Positions 22,800-33,830 of a stretch of DNA of 64,000 nt are shown here, in pieces. Both the position numbers and the translations under genes were made by a program. The notes below the pieces were generated by a model, which made no database searches, had not been told where the DNA came from, and saw nothing but the letters and a program-made list of their open reading frames with translations. Each line of letters starts with the position of its first letter. The first letter of the stretch is position 1. Source of the DNA: Pochonia chlamydosporia 170. Lineage: Eukaryota > Ascomycota > Sordariomycetes > Hypocreales > Clavicipitaceae. Where the stretch lies: positions 777,547 to 841,546 of the forward strand of contig NW_019154044.1 in assembly GCF_001653235.2 (NCBI RefSeq), written 5' to 3'.

Positions 22800-24282
22800 C
22801 TACCATGCCAATTCGCAGTTTGCTTTACGGCTCGATTCGCAATCAAGCCGGCTGCACAAGTCTATGTCCGCTTGCATCGTGGTTGTGACCTTATGCTTGG
22901 GTACTGCTGGCCAAATTTCAGCTCCGGCTGCCTCTTCTGCTTCGTGATGTGTTGTCACCAAATCTCGAGTCAGTTTTTGGAAGAACAAAGGGCCCTGCGC
23001 GACAAGTTAGAGACGGAAACAGTATTTTGTCGACGATTGCGGAATGGCTGGTATCGTACCTTTTCTACCCGAGGGTGTAACTCGCCATTCAAGAAAACGC
23101 CGGTGTTGAGATTCTTCTGCGCCCCATTGCACAGATCCTTGTCTTCTCTCATGATGTTCTTGAAAAAATCACTAATCTCGGTGAACTCGGCATCAGTGGC
23201 ATCATCGTGCCTGTATACCTCGTATTCCATGTGCGTCTGTGTCGCGGATAGGGGAACACAGCGTTGAATGAAGAAGAAATGTGGTCTATTTTGTGCGGCC
23301 ATGATTAGCATTTTATCCTTACTCTTGTGGTCGGTCAGGAAATTACTTACGTGACAGTCATCGAGGCATTCGGGTACAGGTATGTGCTGACATTACCCAG
23401 GCTCTTAGCCTCTGGGTCTTCTTTGTCTACGGCATAATGTTGAATATGACCACCTGATGTTTCCACCCAGTATTTAGTCAAGTCAGTGACTGCAGGAAGT
23501 GCAGGGTGTCCGGTAGGACAATGGTAGCACTGCATCATGTACGTTAGCACAGGTAAAACCGCAAACAGATGTAGTCTTTGTCCCTAACCTCGTTGTAATT
23601 GTCTGCAAGCACCTTCCAGTTGTAGTCTCCAGTCATTTCCCATTGGTGATCAAAGTGATACTTATCCATATCAAACTTCAATAACCGTGGTTGAAAGTCT
23701 ACTGTTGCGAAATCCTGCTCCCACGGAACTGATGGAGTATCATTTGCATCCAGGTTTACCCAGACAAAGCCCAAATTATCAACGTGCACATGCACACGAT
23801 AAAGGCCATTATCTTCCTTCTTAAAAGAAGGAATTTCTTGGTATTTGGGCGCCTTGGCTAAGTGGCCATCAAATCCGTATGACCAACCTACTCAGCTGGT
23901 TAATATGAGTTCGACTACAGAAAAAAAGACAAGCATTCGTCCACTTACCATGATACTTGCAGGCAAGAACGGATGCTTTCCCGGAATCCTTCTCGACGAT
24001 GGGGTATGCTCGGTGCCTACAAACATTGTGATGTGCACGAATTTGTCCTTGGCGATCTTTGATCAAAAAGAATGTATACCCGGCTTCGGTAATTTTCACA
24101 AAGTGACCAGTGTCTGGAAATCGAAGCTTATGGGTGATGAGTAACCACTTCTTGGAAAAGATAGCCCGGCGCTCTAACTCGTACATTGCAGGGGATCTGT
24201 ACCACGCTGCGGGCAGGGCTTGGCCTGTTTGGGACTCGTCATCGCCCTTCTCTGCAGTCTTTCCAAATCCGAACCAGCTCAT
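22800..24282 (-). CDS. Rieske [2Fe-2S] non-haem iron oxygenase, choline-monooxygenase type
   Basis: An aromatic-ring-hydroxylase-type oxygenase resembling plant choline monooxygenase and bacterial glycine-betaine or stachydrine demethylases; expected to hydroxylate or N-demethylate a quaternary amine, using electrons from a separate reductase. Exons 24282-23949, 23887-23589, 23529-23351, 23285-23060 and 22994-22800 give 411 codons (410 aa). The Rieske cluster ligands are C-R-H in NVCRHRAYPIVEKDSG and C-K-Y-H-G-W across intron 1. The catalytic iron site reads ADNYNECYHCPTGHP, assembled across intron 2, with conserved Glu and two His. No targeting sequence is evident. It starts 496 bases from the divergent FAD amine-oxidase-like gene. 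Choline itself is only one candidate substrate. Confidence 0.9.
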
Positions 24283-24778
24283 GGTGCTAAAATAGAATAG
24301 TATTCTTATTTTGACGATGATGAATAACAGAAATGTGTTTTTGTCTCTTTCTTCAACGACCGGACACTACAGCCATCTTCCACAAGAGCTACGGCTTCAA
24401 CTCTATTATACCCAACTCTCGCTCCATCCACCACGGTATCAAGAACCGTTACGCCGTTATCAGTGTCGGGACTCTCGCTGAGGGTCCGTGAATCCCAAGA
24501 CATATGAGCCGGAATACGGACCGTATCCGTCCCCACTGTTAGTTGTCTCTACTCGTCTTCCGTGCCCACCAACCACTTCACGATTGGACAACATGTAAGC
24601 CACAGAAGCAGGATGGCAAGCAATGCATTAGATTTGGTCAATGAGGATATGGCTATTTGAAAACGAGGGGCATTGGGTGACTTATTAAAGACTTTGGACA
24701 TACCAATGGAGAACAACTTCGACATGCTACGTGGCGTGTCCGACAGTATTGTATTCGGCGATAATCCTTACAGTGACA
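24283..24778. promoter_or_regulatory. Divergent promoter region of Rieske oxygenase and FAD oxidase
   Basis: 496 bases between two opposite start codons with no gene of its own, so probably a shared control region. No operator was identified by eye; the neighbouring Zn2Cys6 protein is the obvious candidate regulator. Confidence 0.5.
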
Positions 24779-26138
24779 ATGATGTCCGATAACACACCTG
24801 CTAAATCACAATCCGTGGTAATTGTTGGTGCCGGAGTGTTTGGACTGTCAACAGCTTTGGAGCTGACAAAGCGAGGCTATACTAATATCACCGTGTTAGA
24901 TCGCTATTTGCCCCCGGCGGTTGATGGCAGCAGTGTGGATATATCACGAATCATCAGATTTGACTATGGCGATCCATTCTACAGCAAGCTAGCCAGAGAG
25001 GCAGTAGAAATATGGGCAGCGGAATACCCTGACCACTATCACCAAGTTGGGTTCGTCATGCTCAACGAGAAAGGCGGATTTGAGTACACGGCCAAGTCAA
25101 AGCAAGTCGATGAGCAGTTGGGCAAGACTATTGAAGAGTATGCAGATGCAACTCAGATGCGTTCAAGGCGCCCCGGTATCCCTGGCAAGCTTGAAGGGCT
25201 GAGTGCATACTACAACCCTAAAGGAGGATGGGCGGACGCTGCATCCAGCATCGCTCAACTGGCAGCTCGTTGCAGTGTTGCAGGTGTTTCCTTCGTCACT
25301 GGTCGACGAGGAACTGCCATTTCCCTTAATTACCAGAAAGCCAGGGTTGTGGGAGTGAATGTTCTTGAAGGGCCTCCGATACACGCTTCGCTTGTGATCT
25401 TGGCAACAGGAGCATGGACAAATCACCTCTTACAAGTCGGACATGCTAGCTCGGCATCAGCGCAGCCTGTTGGATTCATTCAGTTGACGGAAGAAGAAGC
25501 TGCACGTTTGAGAAACATGCCAGTTATGATCAACTCGAATAAGGGGGTATTTGCATTTCCTCCAACGCCGAGGTCCAACATCCTCAAGGTTGCTCGTCAT
25601 GGCTGGGGATATGCCACAAAAGTCAAGGTTGATGACGGCCACTCCCCAGCTCGGGTAATTTCATGTCCACAGCGAGACAGCAACAATGCTCGCAACTCTT
25701 ACATGCCAGAAGATGCTCAAGAAGGGCTTCGTGATGGTTTGAGAGACCTGGTTCCCGAATTTGCTGAGCGACCGTGGTCTCGGCTGAGATTATGCTGGTA
25801 TTCCGATACTCCGGAAGGAGACTTTGTTGCAGACAGACACCCTCAAATTCCAGGGCTATTTATTGCCACTGGTGGGTCGGGACAGTATGTCATTGTCAAG
25901 CTCAACTTCAATATTCGAAGAAACTCTTACTAACAGCATATTTAGTGGATTCAAGTTTCTCCCAGTTCTTGGGAAGTACATTGTAGACTGTTTAGAAAAC
26001 AAGGCTCCAAAGGAACTGAGATGGAAGTGGAGATTTAGACTGCCCTCCGGAGCAGGCGATGTGGTCAAGGTTGGAGATGGGAGCCGTGGTGGACCGCCTC
26101 TTAGACTTTTAACTACAGTAGAACAAGCCAAACTATAG
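24779..26138 (+). CDS. FAD-dependent amine oxidase, sarcosine / fructosyl-amino-acid oxidase-like
   Basis: A DAO-superfamily flavoenzyme that should oxidise a secondary amine with release of H2O2, as sarcosine oxidase or fructosyl-amino-acid oxidase do. Two exons, 24779-25884 and 25946-26138, give 433 codons (432 aa). The frame is open upstream, but the ATG pair at 24779 and 24782 fits. N-terminal FAD motif: VVIVGAGVFGLSTALELTKR then VLDRYLPP. The mid region shows SRIIRFDYGDPFYSKLA. Splicing gives IATGGSGH, then GFKFLPVLGKYIVDCL, the family C-terminal signature. It is divergent from the Rieske oxygenase: oxygenative demethylation followed by sarcosine-type oxidation would be a logical sequence, by inference. 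No peroxisomal SKL-like tail (it ends EQAKL, which is close to a PTS1). Confidence 0.9.
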
Positions 26139-26951
26139 ATTTATTGAAGATGGACGGGCCATGGTGTTTGGTATTGGAGAGTTTCATTTTATTTATTCTA
26201 CTAGTCAATAGTCCATACGGACGCACTACTTCATAACACAGCTGTGTCATCAAAATTGGTTCAAGAGCTTACTGGCGGTGACCATCTGCATCCGTTAACT
26301 AAAATGATATAATCAAACTCCAATCTACACTCGAATCACGCATGCCACCAAAAAGTACAATGAAAAGTATCTCACTTCGGAAGGGTTGTCTCCCCTACTC
26401 AGTTCATGTGATAGTCGGGTGAGAACTTTGGGCCCTGACGACCGTTTCAAATCATTAAATGTGTCAGTGGTGAGTATGCTAGTTGGCCTAACCAAAGACT
26501 CCATATCTGGGCAGGAACCTACTAGACTGTAAATTAAAGCACAAATGCCTGAAGTGGTCTGGTAGTGTGTCAGCCCGCCCAACTTATCACACATCCAACG
26601 GCGTCAATGCGTACTATTCTCGGCGCTTCAATGCTCACCTGACCCAGCAGAGAGTGGTCACCTGGGTATTCACCGCTCTGTGGCTGGGATTTTGTGTTTG
26701 ACGTAGTGGTGGTAGTCATATCTCAATACGAGTCTGGACCAGAGTCGACAGGATCCGGAACTTGGGTCCGGCCCGGACGGTCCGCCTCACTTCGACCAGC
26801 TCAGGATTCACGGGCCGTCGCCGACGTAAAGATAATGCAGGGCTATCTTATCTCAAGATACAATTGAGAATAACACAGCAAATGTATAGCAGCTTTCCAT
26901 CACATCATACAAGATTTTATTTCTTTCACATGAATGTAGTACTTGCTCACC
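26139..26951. other. Intergenic region, no gene seen
   Basis: About 0.8 kb between the FAD oxidase stop and the BVMO start on the same strand; no credible frame. Confidence 0.5.
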
Positions 26952-29104
26952 ATGGACAAAGCTGAGACTTCGTCAACACGACGCCTGAGATGCACTATTA
27001 TCGGAGCAGGGTAAGTGGTCAAACTCATTCCTTGAATATATGGCTCTAATTACGGGTGCAGGGTTTCGGGCATTTTGATGGGTGAGTGGTCCTACGAGAT
27101 TTTATTCCATCCACTTTCAGAATTGAACCTAACTATCTTAGCCTGCAAAATTCGGATGCATTTGGGGCCATTCGTAGACTTTCAGCTGTTGGAGAAAAAC
27201 TGCGAGCTAGGTGGTACATGGGAAGAGAATCGTTATCCAGGTATTCAATACCAGTGTTTGAGACTTGACAGGCAAGCTGAGGTGCTGATTTCTCACAGGC
27301 TGCGCATGTGATGTGCCTAGTCACTGCTACCAGTTTTCTTTTGCGCCAAATCCTGACTGGTCTAGGCTGTTAGTTGCACCCCTTCATTTTAAGGTTACGC
27401 AAAGCTTACCGACGCATCAGATATGCATCCTCATTTGAAATTAAGAACTATTTGAAAGCAGTAGCCAAGCGGTTCAGCCTTGATGAGCACATCAGATATA
27501 GCTGCAAGGTAGTTTCGGCAAGCTGGTCTGAATCCACATCCAATTGGACGGTTACAACAGATCATGGAGATACCATCGTATCTGAAATCCTCGTCAACGC
27601 CGGTGGCATCCTGAACAACCTGCAGATGCCAAAAATAGACGGTTTAGATACCTTCGCTGGTCCGATTCTTCACACCGCGGCCTGGGACTCATCTGTCGAC
27701 CTCGAAGGCAAGACTGTTGCGATTATCGGATCTGGCGCGAGTTCTATTCAAGTACTTCCACAGCTTCAAGTGAAATGCGAACACATCAATGTTTACATTC
27801 GTACGCCGTCTTGGATTTGCCCACCAGTCGTGGTACCTAACGCTGGGAATAATAACCATACTTATCTAGAGGAAGAAAAAGAACTTTTTAGAAAGGACGA
27901 AAACAACTACATCACCTTGCGAAAAGAAATAGAATCTCAGTTTAATGGAATGTTTGGGGCGTTTTTCAAACTAAACCCAGAACAGCAGGATATGCGGAAT
28001 CGTTTCGAGGCTCGGATGCGGTCCATCATAAAGGATGAGGAGCTACAGCGTCATCTCATCCCTCCATTTGAGGCTGGATGTCGTCGAATAAACCCTGGAG
28101 AACAATTTCTAGTTTCTATTCAGGAGCCTAATGTTCAGCCTGTGTTTGACTCCATCGAGAAGGTCACGCCCAGAGGAATTGTTGCAGGAGGCATTGAGTA
28201 CCCTGCCGACGTTATCGTCGCTGCAACTGGATTCAACACAAGCTTCAGGCCGAGATTCCCCATTATCGGCCGAAAAGGTATCAACTTACAAGACCTTTGG
28301 GGGAAAGATCCGATCTCGTACTGCGGAACAGGGGTATCTGGCTTTCCAAATTATCTCATCTACTTGGGTCCAAATACACCAATTTCTAATGGTAGTCTGA
28401 TGGGTAAGCAGCTTCTTTCTAAATTATGAGTGGTGTTGTCAGCTAATTATTGTCGTTTAGGACCACTAGAGGCAACTAGCGACTACTTCATTCGACTGCT
28501 TCAGAGAATGATCCGACATCGAGCCTTATCATTTGATGTCCTTCAAGGCGCACAAGACGACTTCGACAACCACACCAGAGAATTTATGAAAGGAATGGTG
28601 TGGACTGGCACTTGTCGCAGCTGGTGTAAGTAAATTTACTCAGTTGGTCAATGGGCATGTTACTTACAAGATTTAGTCAAACGACAAAATGACGGCAAAG
28701 TGACGGCATTATGGCCGGGCAGCTCATTGCACTATATGCAGTGCCTTGCCGAAGACAGATGGGAGGATTATGAGTGGAGATACGACAAAGAGCGCTTCAC
28801 CTACTGGAACAAGGGCTTTTCTTGGATCGAGAGACCCGAGATGGATCAAATAGGGTTGCAAGTGCAGGCATCAAAGGAAACCATGACCACGCTGCCAGCA
28901 TCGACCTCAGATTTAGCCTACTATATCTGCAAGGCAACAAATCTCTCGAGATCAGAGATGGGGTTAAATGCAAAGAATAATACTGATATGTTTGGAGACG
29001 CCAAACCAACGCCAGACAATGAGCTGGAGGAGTATGACAATCTTCCAAGGGATAATGATATTGCCGCATCTGCGGACCGGTTTTGTATCACAGTACCAGT
29101 TTAG
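26952..29104 (+). CDS. Baeyer-Villiger-type flavin monooxygenase
   Basis: An FAD/NADPH monooxygenase expected to insert oxygen next to a ketone or to hydroxylate a related substrate. Seven exons: 26952-27010, 27062-27081, 27142-27240, 27299-27368, 27421-28403, 28461-28625 and 28677-29104, totalling 608 codons (607 aa). Exon 2 is only 20 nt and completes the FAD motif CTIIGAGVSGILMACKIR. Then ELGGTWEENRYPG and CDVPSHCYQFSF follow, as in cyclohexanone-type enzymes. The Baeyer-Villiger fingerprint is visible as FAGPILHTAAWD. The second Rossmann motif is VAIIGSGASSIQVLP, then ATGFNTSF. The last 70 residues are acidic and poorly conserved. It lies downstream of the amine-oxidation set in the same orientation as the FAD oxidase; a shared pathway is possible but unproven. 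Confidence 0.91.
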
Positions 29105-29395
29105 TCGAGGGCATATTTAGCTGTGAATACAAATATAAGAACATAAACCTTTCTGGCTCATATGATAACCACTAGCTATTCTCTTTTCAAAGCACATTGT
29201 TACCAATGATGACGGTGCTTGGTTGTAACCAGGTTGAGTGCTTTGTCATACCTCATATCAGTATCAACTGAGGTTGTTATCCAAGGTAAAGGCAACAATC
29301 AGAACCATGAGTCTCTTTCATTCCACCATGCTGACTCCCTCACTGTAAAACTTGCATCCCCTGCTATGCAACGACTACAACTCTATGCTCGGGTC

Positions 29396-29968
29396 TTAGG
29401 CACCGATGCCATTCTGACCGAGCAAGTTCATCGTGTTTCTGGGAACCCCTGAAATAACCCCATTCAGAGCAAGGCCCTGAAGAAATGTGCACATACTGCT
29501 CGCAGGCTTACCCAGGCTCAGGTAGTAGGCACCAATACCAGAAATGTGAGGAGCAGCCATGGACGTGCCGTTTTGCAAGAAGCAACCACCGCCAACTTTA
29601 GCAGACAACACACCAACGCCGGGACCATAAATGTCAACAAGGGGGCCAAAGTTAGAGAACCGGGCATGCGAGTCTGAATAGTCAGTGGCACCAACAGTAC
29701 AAAGACTAGGCTCGGACGCAGGAGACCATCGGCTTGCATCAGTTGCATCGTTACCAGCAGCAGCTACCACAAAGAAGGCTTCCTTAACCAACGCAGCGGC
29801 GGCATCGCTCACAGCCTGAGAGAATGGCCCTCTCAAGCTCATATTCACAACGACTCCCTTAGGGCAACTTCGGGTAGCGGCATCTCTAAGGATGAAATCC
29901 AGACCGGCAATGATGTCAGAGTTGGGGCCAGTGCACGGAAGACCGGTGATAAGTACGACGTGACTCAC
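29396..29968 (-). pseudogene. C-terminal remnant of a subtilisin-like protease (proteinase K type)
   Basis: About 190 codons matching the C-terminal half of an S8 serine protease: GPNSDIIAGLDFI, FVVAAAGNDATDASRWSP with the oxyanion Asn, VDIYGPGVGVLSA, and FLQNGTSMAAPHISGIGA with the nucleophile Ser. The family is usually about 380-400 aa with propeptide. The N-terminal part, including the catalytic Asp and His, the signal peptide and the inhibitor domain, is absent; upstream in frame a TAA occurs near 30001. There is no proper ATG start. It cannot encode an active protease and is a truncated copy. The remaining part has no internal stop, so the loss may be recent. Confidence 0.8.
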
Positions 29969-30645
29969 CCCAGTCCATTTGTGGCCAAGAGAATATTATT
30001 GCAGTCCACTGATACTGGACACAGCATGTATTAGTCTAGGCTGCTTTACCATTGTAAGCTTATATCTAACACTGTCTCCCCTAGATATATCGTCTATCTG
30101 GGTCTGTTCAATACTATTTTTGAGAAAAGGTTGGGCTGTATCAAACAATTTTAGTCGAATCCAGTCAATTTGTGGTCTGGGACATTTCATTAGATCAGGG
30201 TCCCATGCAAAACGAGTAGGTACGGCTCAATTATTATTCCCAGTTCCTTATTTGTGTCTTGGCATGCATGCGAATCCTCGAATCCGAAATTAGTGGGCTT
30301 TGAGCAATCAACCACGTCTAAGAGGGGAGATTTCAACGGATATAACCAAGAAGATTTTCTCTCTGCATCAGCGAAGCGTTTTCTTTTGTCATAGCAAATG
30401 ACCTAGTGGTCGTTTTTGGTGTCAACCCCGGATTTTGGTGTGATTGGCACTAACAGTAAGCCACCCGGAATTCAACTCAGCTCCGACTCGTGATCGGGCC
30501 GTCCAAGCCGATCCCAATCATGCGGACTTCGTCCCGCATGGTTATGACGATATGGATGATATCGTACAAATAATCCACTTACGAGTCTTCTAAGGGAGTT
30601 GCGCTTCAATTCATACACCCGGCTCATTTGGACTCGTTCCTCACG
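29969..30645. other. Intergenic region, no gene seen
   Basis: About 0.7 kb between the subtilase relic and the cupin gene. No trace of the missing protease N-terminus (no GHGTHCAG-like motif) was found here on the minus strand. Confidence 0.5.
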
Positions 30646-31354
30646 ATGGCACACTCTGTTCAATGCTACTTTTTGTCCCCAAACAAAGATGTGCCAAATA
30701 ATCCGATGCCGGTGCTGCATTACCGCGGGGTATTGCCGATAGATGCTACCGAAGATGTAGTTACAGAATTTCTTACTGCAAATACCTGGGAAAAGAGAGT
30801 ATGACACTACATAAGCTGGTTCGTAAGGTGCCCTGAGCAATACTAACACCTTGGGACAAGGGAGCCTGGGGCCACATCGGCATTCGCCATTTCCATCCCA
30901 ATACCCACGAGTGCTATGGTGAGGCTGCGTTGTATTTCACTATCGTATGACGGAAGTTACAACTGATGATTGTAGGGATTGTCAGCGGCCGTTCTACAAT
31001 GCTACTCGGCAAAATTGAAGACGGCGCCGGGGTTAAGGTCAAGGTGCAGAAGGGAGATGTAATCGTTCTTCCAGCCGGAACAGCGCATTCCAGCCTTGAG
31101 AGCGCGCCAGACTACTTTTATATCGGCGTCTATCCACGAGTAAGCCATAAAGTGCTGCAGCTACTACTACATGACAGTGACACTAAGAACTCTTTCAGCG
31201 TCATCCCAAATGGGTCAATGAGCACGGCAAGAAGCCAGCGACCCAGTTTCGCACTACCATCAGAGCGGTTGAGATGCCAGAAGAGGATCCAGTCTATGGC
31301 AAAGACGGGCCACTTTTGAAATTGTGGAATCCGCAGAATTTGGCAAAGTTATAA
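30646..31354 (+). CDS. YjlB-type cupin protein
   Basis: A small cupin-fold protein related to the uncharacterised bacterial YjlB group; such proteins bind a metal, but their reaction is not known. Four exons, 30646-30798, 30861-30918, 30976-31139 and 31199-31354, total 177 codons (176 aa). The first cupin motif spans exons 2-3: GIRHFHPNTHECYGIVSG with three His and a Glu as possible metal ligands; the second is VQKGDVIVLPAGTAHSSLES. The C-terminal part FRTTIRAVEMPEEDPVYG then KDGPLLKLW is typical of the fungal members. It lies next to a Zn2Cys6 regulator (convergent, 165 bases between stops) and an MFS transporter beyond it, so it may belong to a small catabolic set. Confidence 0.87.
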
Positions 31355-31519
31355 TGTAATATCGGCACAGGAGCAACATGTCTCAAAGGTAATGGATTAT
31401 ATTTGCCAATGCTGTGTGTCATGTAATGGTACTGTCAGATAATACAATGTTTTCCCTGGTAACTCGTGAGATCCCTTCTTCATTCGTTAGGTAGCATGAT
31501 GAACTTTGGAATTAGAACC

Positions 31520-33223
31520 CTATACTAACCCATTGCTTCCAGCATTCCAGAAGAATCCAGGACTAAGGAACTGTTCAATATCAAAGTACTGCAGATTTGA
31601 GAAATCCATCGGAAGCATGTCCATCCACTCTGCTCCATCAGACATCGGCGGCGATGTCTGCGACACTTCCTCCACCGCATTCGAGGGATAAACCTTTAAA
31701 ATGTCATTTAATGCCGAGGCAAACATCTCTTTGCCCCTCTGGTGGAGCAAAACCAGTGAGCGGGCGGTCTTCAGGGCATCATCTGTCGCTTTTGTGTTGT
31801 ACACTGCCGAAATATCCTTGAGACATTGCATTGCATCTCGTAGTTGAGAGATGGATGAGACTGTATCAATGGCGAGAAGAACACAGACAATTTGAAAGGG
31901 AACATACGCCATGTGATGCCATGGTGCGCGAGCAGCCAAAATGGCTTGCGCCGCCTGGATGCCGTTGGTTGTCAAGACGAGAATTTGCTGAAGAATGGCG
32001 TCTGAAAGCGAAACTTCCATTGATCGGAGTCGACGACATAGGCATAGTGCTAGGTTACATTGCGCAAGAACCGTAGGGGGGATGGAATGAACAAGCCCAA
32101 GAACCGTATGTAAAGCATTCTCCAGCTCCGCCGCAGTCGGTTTCCTGTCAGGGTCGAGCTCCACAGAAAACGGCAAGAGTTCTGTGATTTCGCTTGTAAA
32201 GTCTCCTGGGCGCGACATGGGCATAGCCATGGTTGCTACATTGGAAAAGGAAACACGAGTAAGGCCCATATCAAACGACATCCATATGTTGAGGTGTTGG
32301 GCAACAAGGACAATTCTCCGAGCGGTCTCAGCATCAACCTCTTGTCGTGTAGATGGAAGCGCAGATTCACCGGGCGATTCAATAGTAAGACCAGCAGCTT
32401 CGATCATATGCATGACCATACTACTTGCCATCCAGGCTCCATAGTGTGTTCCAGCGATCCTGAGATATACAACACGAAGTAGCCATGCCCGGATCATAGT
32501 AACCGACGCGGGCATAGACATGGATTGTTCAAGGAGTATCCTTGCGGATTCTACCAAATCCAATTCCACAGCATCTGACTGAACTTGTGAGAACAGAAAA
32601 CCCAATGCGGCAATGCCGCAAAGGACAGCATCCTGAGCTTGTTGAACTATTTGGGTAGTCCATCTCAGTTGGATATGCCGTGCCACTTCGTGGCGGTCTA
32701 TGAACCCATAAGTTGGGTCCACTTTCTGGAAATAGATTGCGGCCAGTTCCTGCATCCTTTGCAAAGGAAGTAACTCGGTGATAGTGTGATAAACGGGTAT
32801 GTGCTTCACCTGGCGAGACCCAAGGAAAGCATTCCAGGCAAACGTATGCATCCGAGGGTTCTTCTTGGGGTCTAACCTTAGTGCCAGCTTGCGCACAAAC
32901 GCCGATCCAGAGTTGGCCTCAAGCGATCGAGTCTGATTGTGTGGGGTTGCTGCCGATGCTGATACGACTGCATCTTCGGGGGAAGCCTGAGCGCTTGGAC
33001 GAAGCGCCACCGGCGTGGGAGGTTTGATTGCTTGAGCTTGACCAGGCTGTTCGAGACCTCGATGTCTGCGGGTCTTCCTCGACTTTCCTTCCTGATATAT
33101 ACAATCATATTCAAATCTGACACATGTTCCACAAGGATGGGCGCCATCACATCTGCGTTTCAGATCTCGACAGGTCTGGCATGCCAACCTTGACCGCTTG
33201 CGACCCGTTGCTGATGGAGTCAT
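31520..33223 (-). CDS. Zn2Cys6 transcription factor
   Basis: A fungal binuclear-cluster regulator of 567 aa in a single exon. The ATG at 33223 precedes the cluster closely (MTPSATGRKRSRLACQTC); the frame is open 58 codons further upstream without conserved features. The DNA-binding motif is ACQTCRDLKRRCDGAHPC then GTCVRFEYDCIY, six Cys in the normal spacing, followed by a basic linker SRKTRRHRG. The middle regulatory domain includes LAAIYFQKVDPTYGFIDRHE, LCGIAALGFLFSQ and ARRIVLVAQHLNIWMSFDMG, the last being the usual conserved element. Its start faces the MFS transporter start 607 bases away, a common regulator-transporter layout. Confidence 0.92.
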   Translation of the reverse strand: MTPSATGRKRSRLACQTCRDLKRRCDGAHPCGTCVRFEYDCIYQEGKSRKTRRHRGLEQPGQAQAIKPPTPVALRPSAQASPEDAVVSASAATPHNQTRSLEANSGSAFVRKLALRLDPKKNPRMHTFAWNAFLGSRQVKHIPVYHTITELLPLQRMQELAAIYFQKVDPTYGFIDRHEVARHIQLRWTTQIVQQAQDAVLCGIAALGFLFSQVQSDAVELDLVESARILLEQSMSMPASVTMIRAWLLRVVYLRIAGTHYGAWMASSMVMHMIEAAGLTIESPGESALPSTRQEVDAETARRIVLVAQHLNIWMSFDMGLTRVSFSNVATMAMPMSRPGDFTSEITELLPFSVELDPDRKPTAAELENALHTVLGLVHSIPPTVLAQCNLALCLCRRLRSMEVSLSDAILQQILVLTTNGIQAAQAILAARAPWHHMAYVPFQIVCVLLAIDTVSSISQLRDAMQCLKDISAVYNTKATDDALKTARSLVLLHQRGKEMFASALNDILKVYPSNAVEEVSQTSPPMSDGAEWMDMLPMDFSNLQYFDIEQFLSPGFFWNAGSNGLV

Positions 33224-33830
33224 GAACGCAAGATGGGGTCTCGTCGGCCTTGGCAAATTTCCAGTCGTGTTCTCCCAATTGGGGGTCAAAACAGTCGGCA
33301 CGAGGGTCCAATGGTAAGTAACGGGATGAACGGGTTTTGTGAGCGCGTCAGAGACAAAGCAGGTGACAGGGCTGAAGCCGAGGGAACAATGGTGCATCCA
33401 TCAAAATGATGGGGTGAGGTCCAAAATTGTCGGGCATCGGCGAGGATGTCTTGGTGAGAGGGTGAAGGAATCGCCGAAATAGGTTTAGCGTGGCGGGAGA
33501 AGCGGCAATAACGGGGACAAACTCATTGGCCCATGGCAAAGAGGAGGATATTCGGCAACAGCATTATGAAAAATGTTGCGAAAGAAAAGGAATCTCCAAT
33601 GTAGTTTAGAGGCGAAGGAAGACTTTGACGCATTATCCATGTATTTCACCCCGGTTTAAAAACATGTACAACAGCACCTCCCTTACTCCCTTGTGCCCAT
33701 CCATTGTACTGTGGTGACACGACTTTATTGCCATTTACAACAGCCAACCAACAAGACGCCGGCAATCTAAGAAACGTGTGCAACCCAATATACCGTCCGT
33801 GCCAACCAGGAATCCGTGATTGGTCTGAAG
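33224..33830. promoter_or_regulatory. Divergent promoter region of Zn2Cys6 regulator and MFS transporter
   Basis: 607 bases between opposite start codons with no independent gene. Probable shared control region; no palindromic CGG operator could be assigned with confidence by eye. Confidence 0.45.

Noticed and set aside
24731..24778. Extended N-terminus of the FAD amine oxidase
   Set aside because: The extension starts at a non-ATG codon; the tandem ATGs at 24779/24782 directly precede the FAD motif.
29396..30300. A complete subtilase gene with upstream exons
   Set aside because: No catalytic Asp or GHGTH motif and no signal peptide found in the 700 bases upstream; an in-frame TAA lies near 30001.
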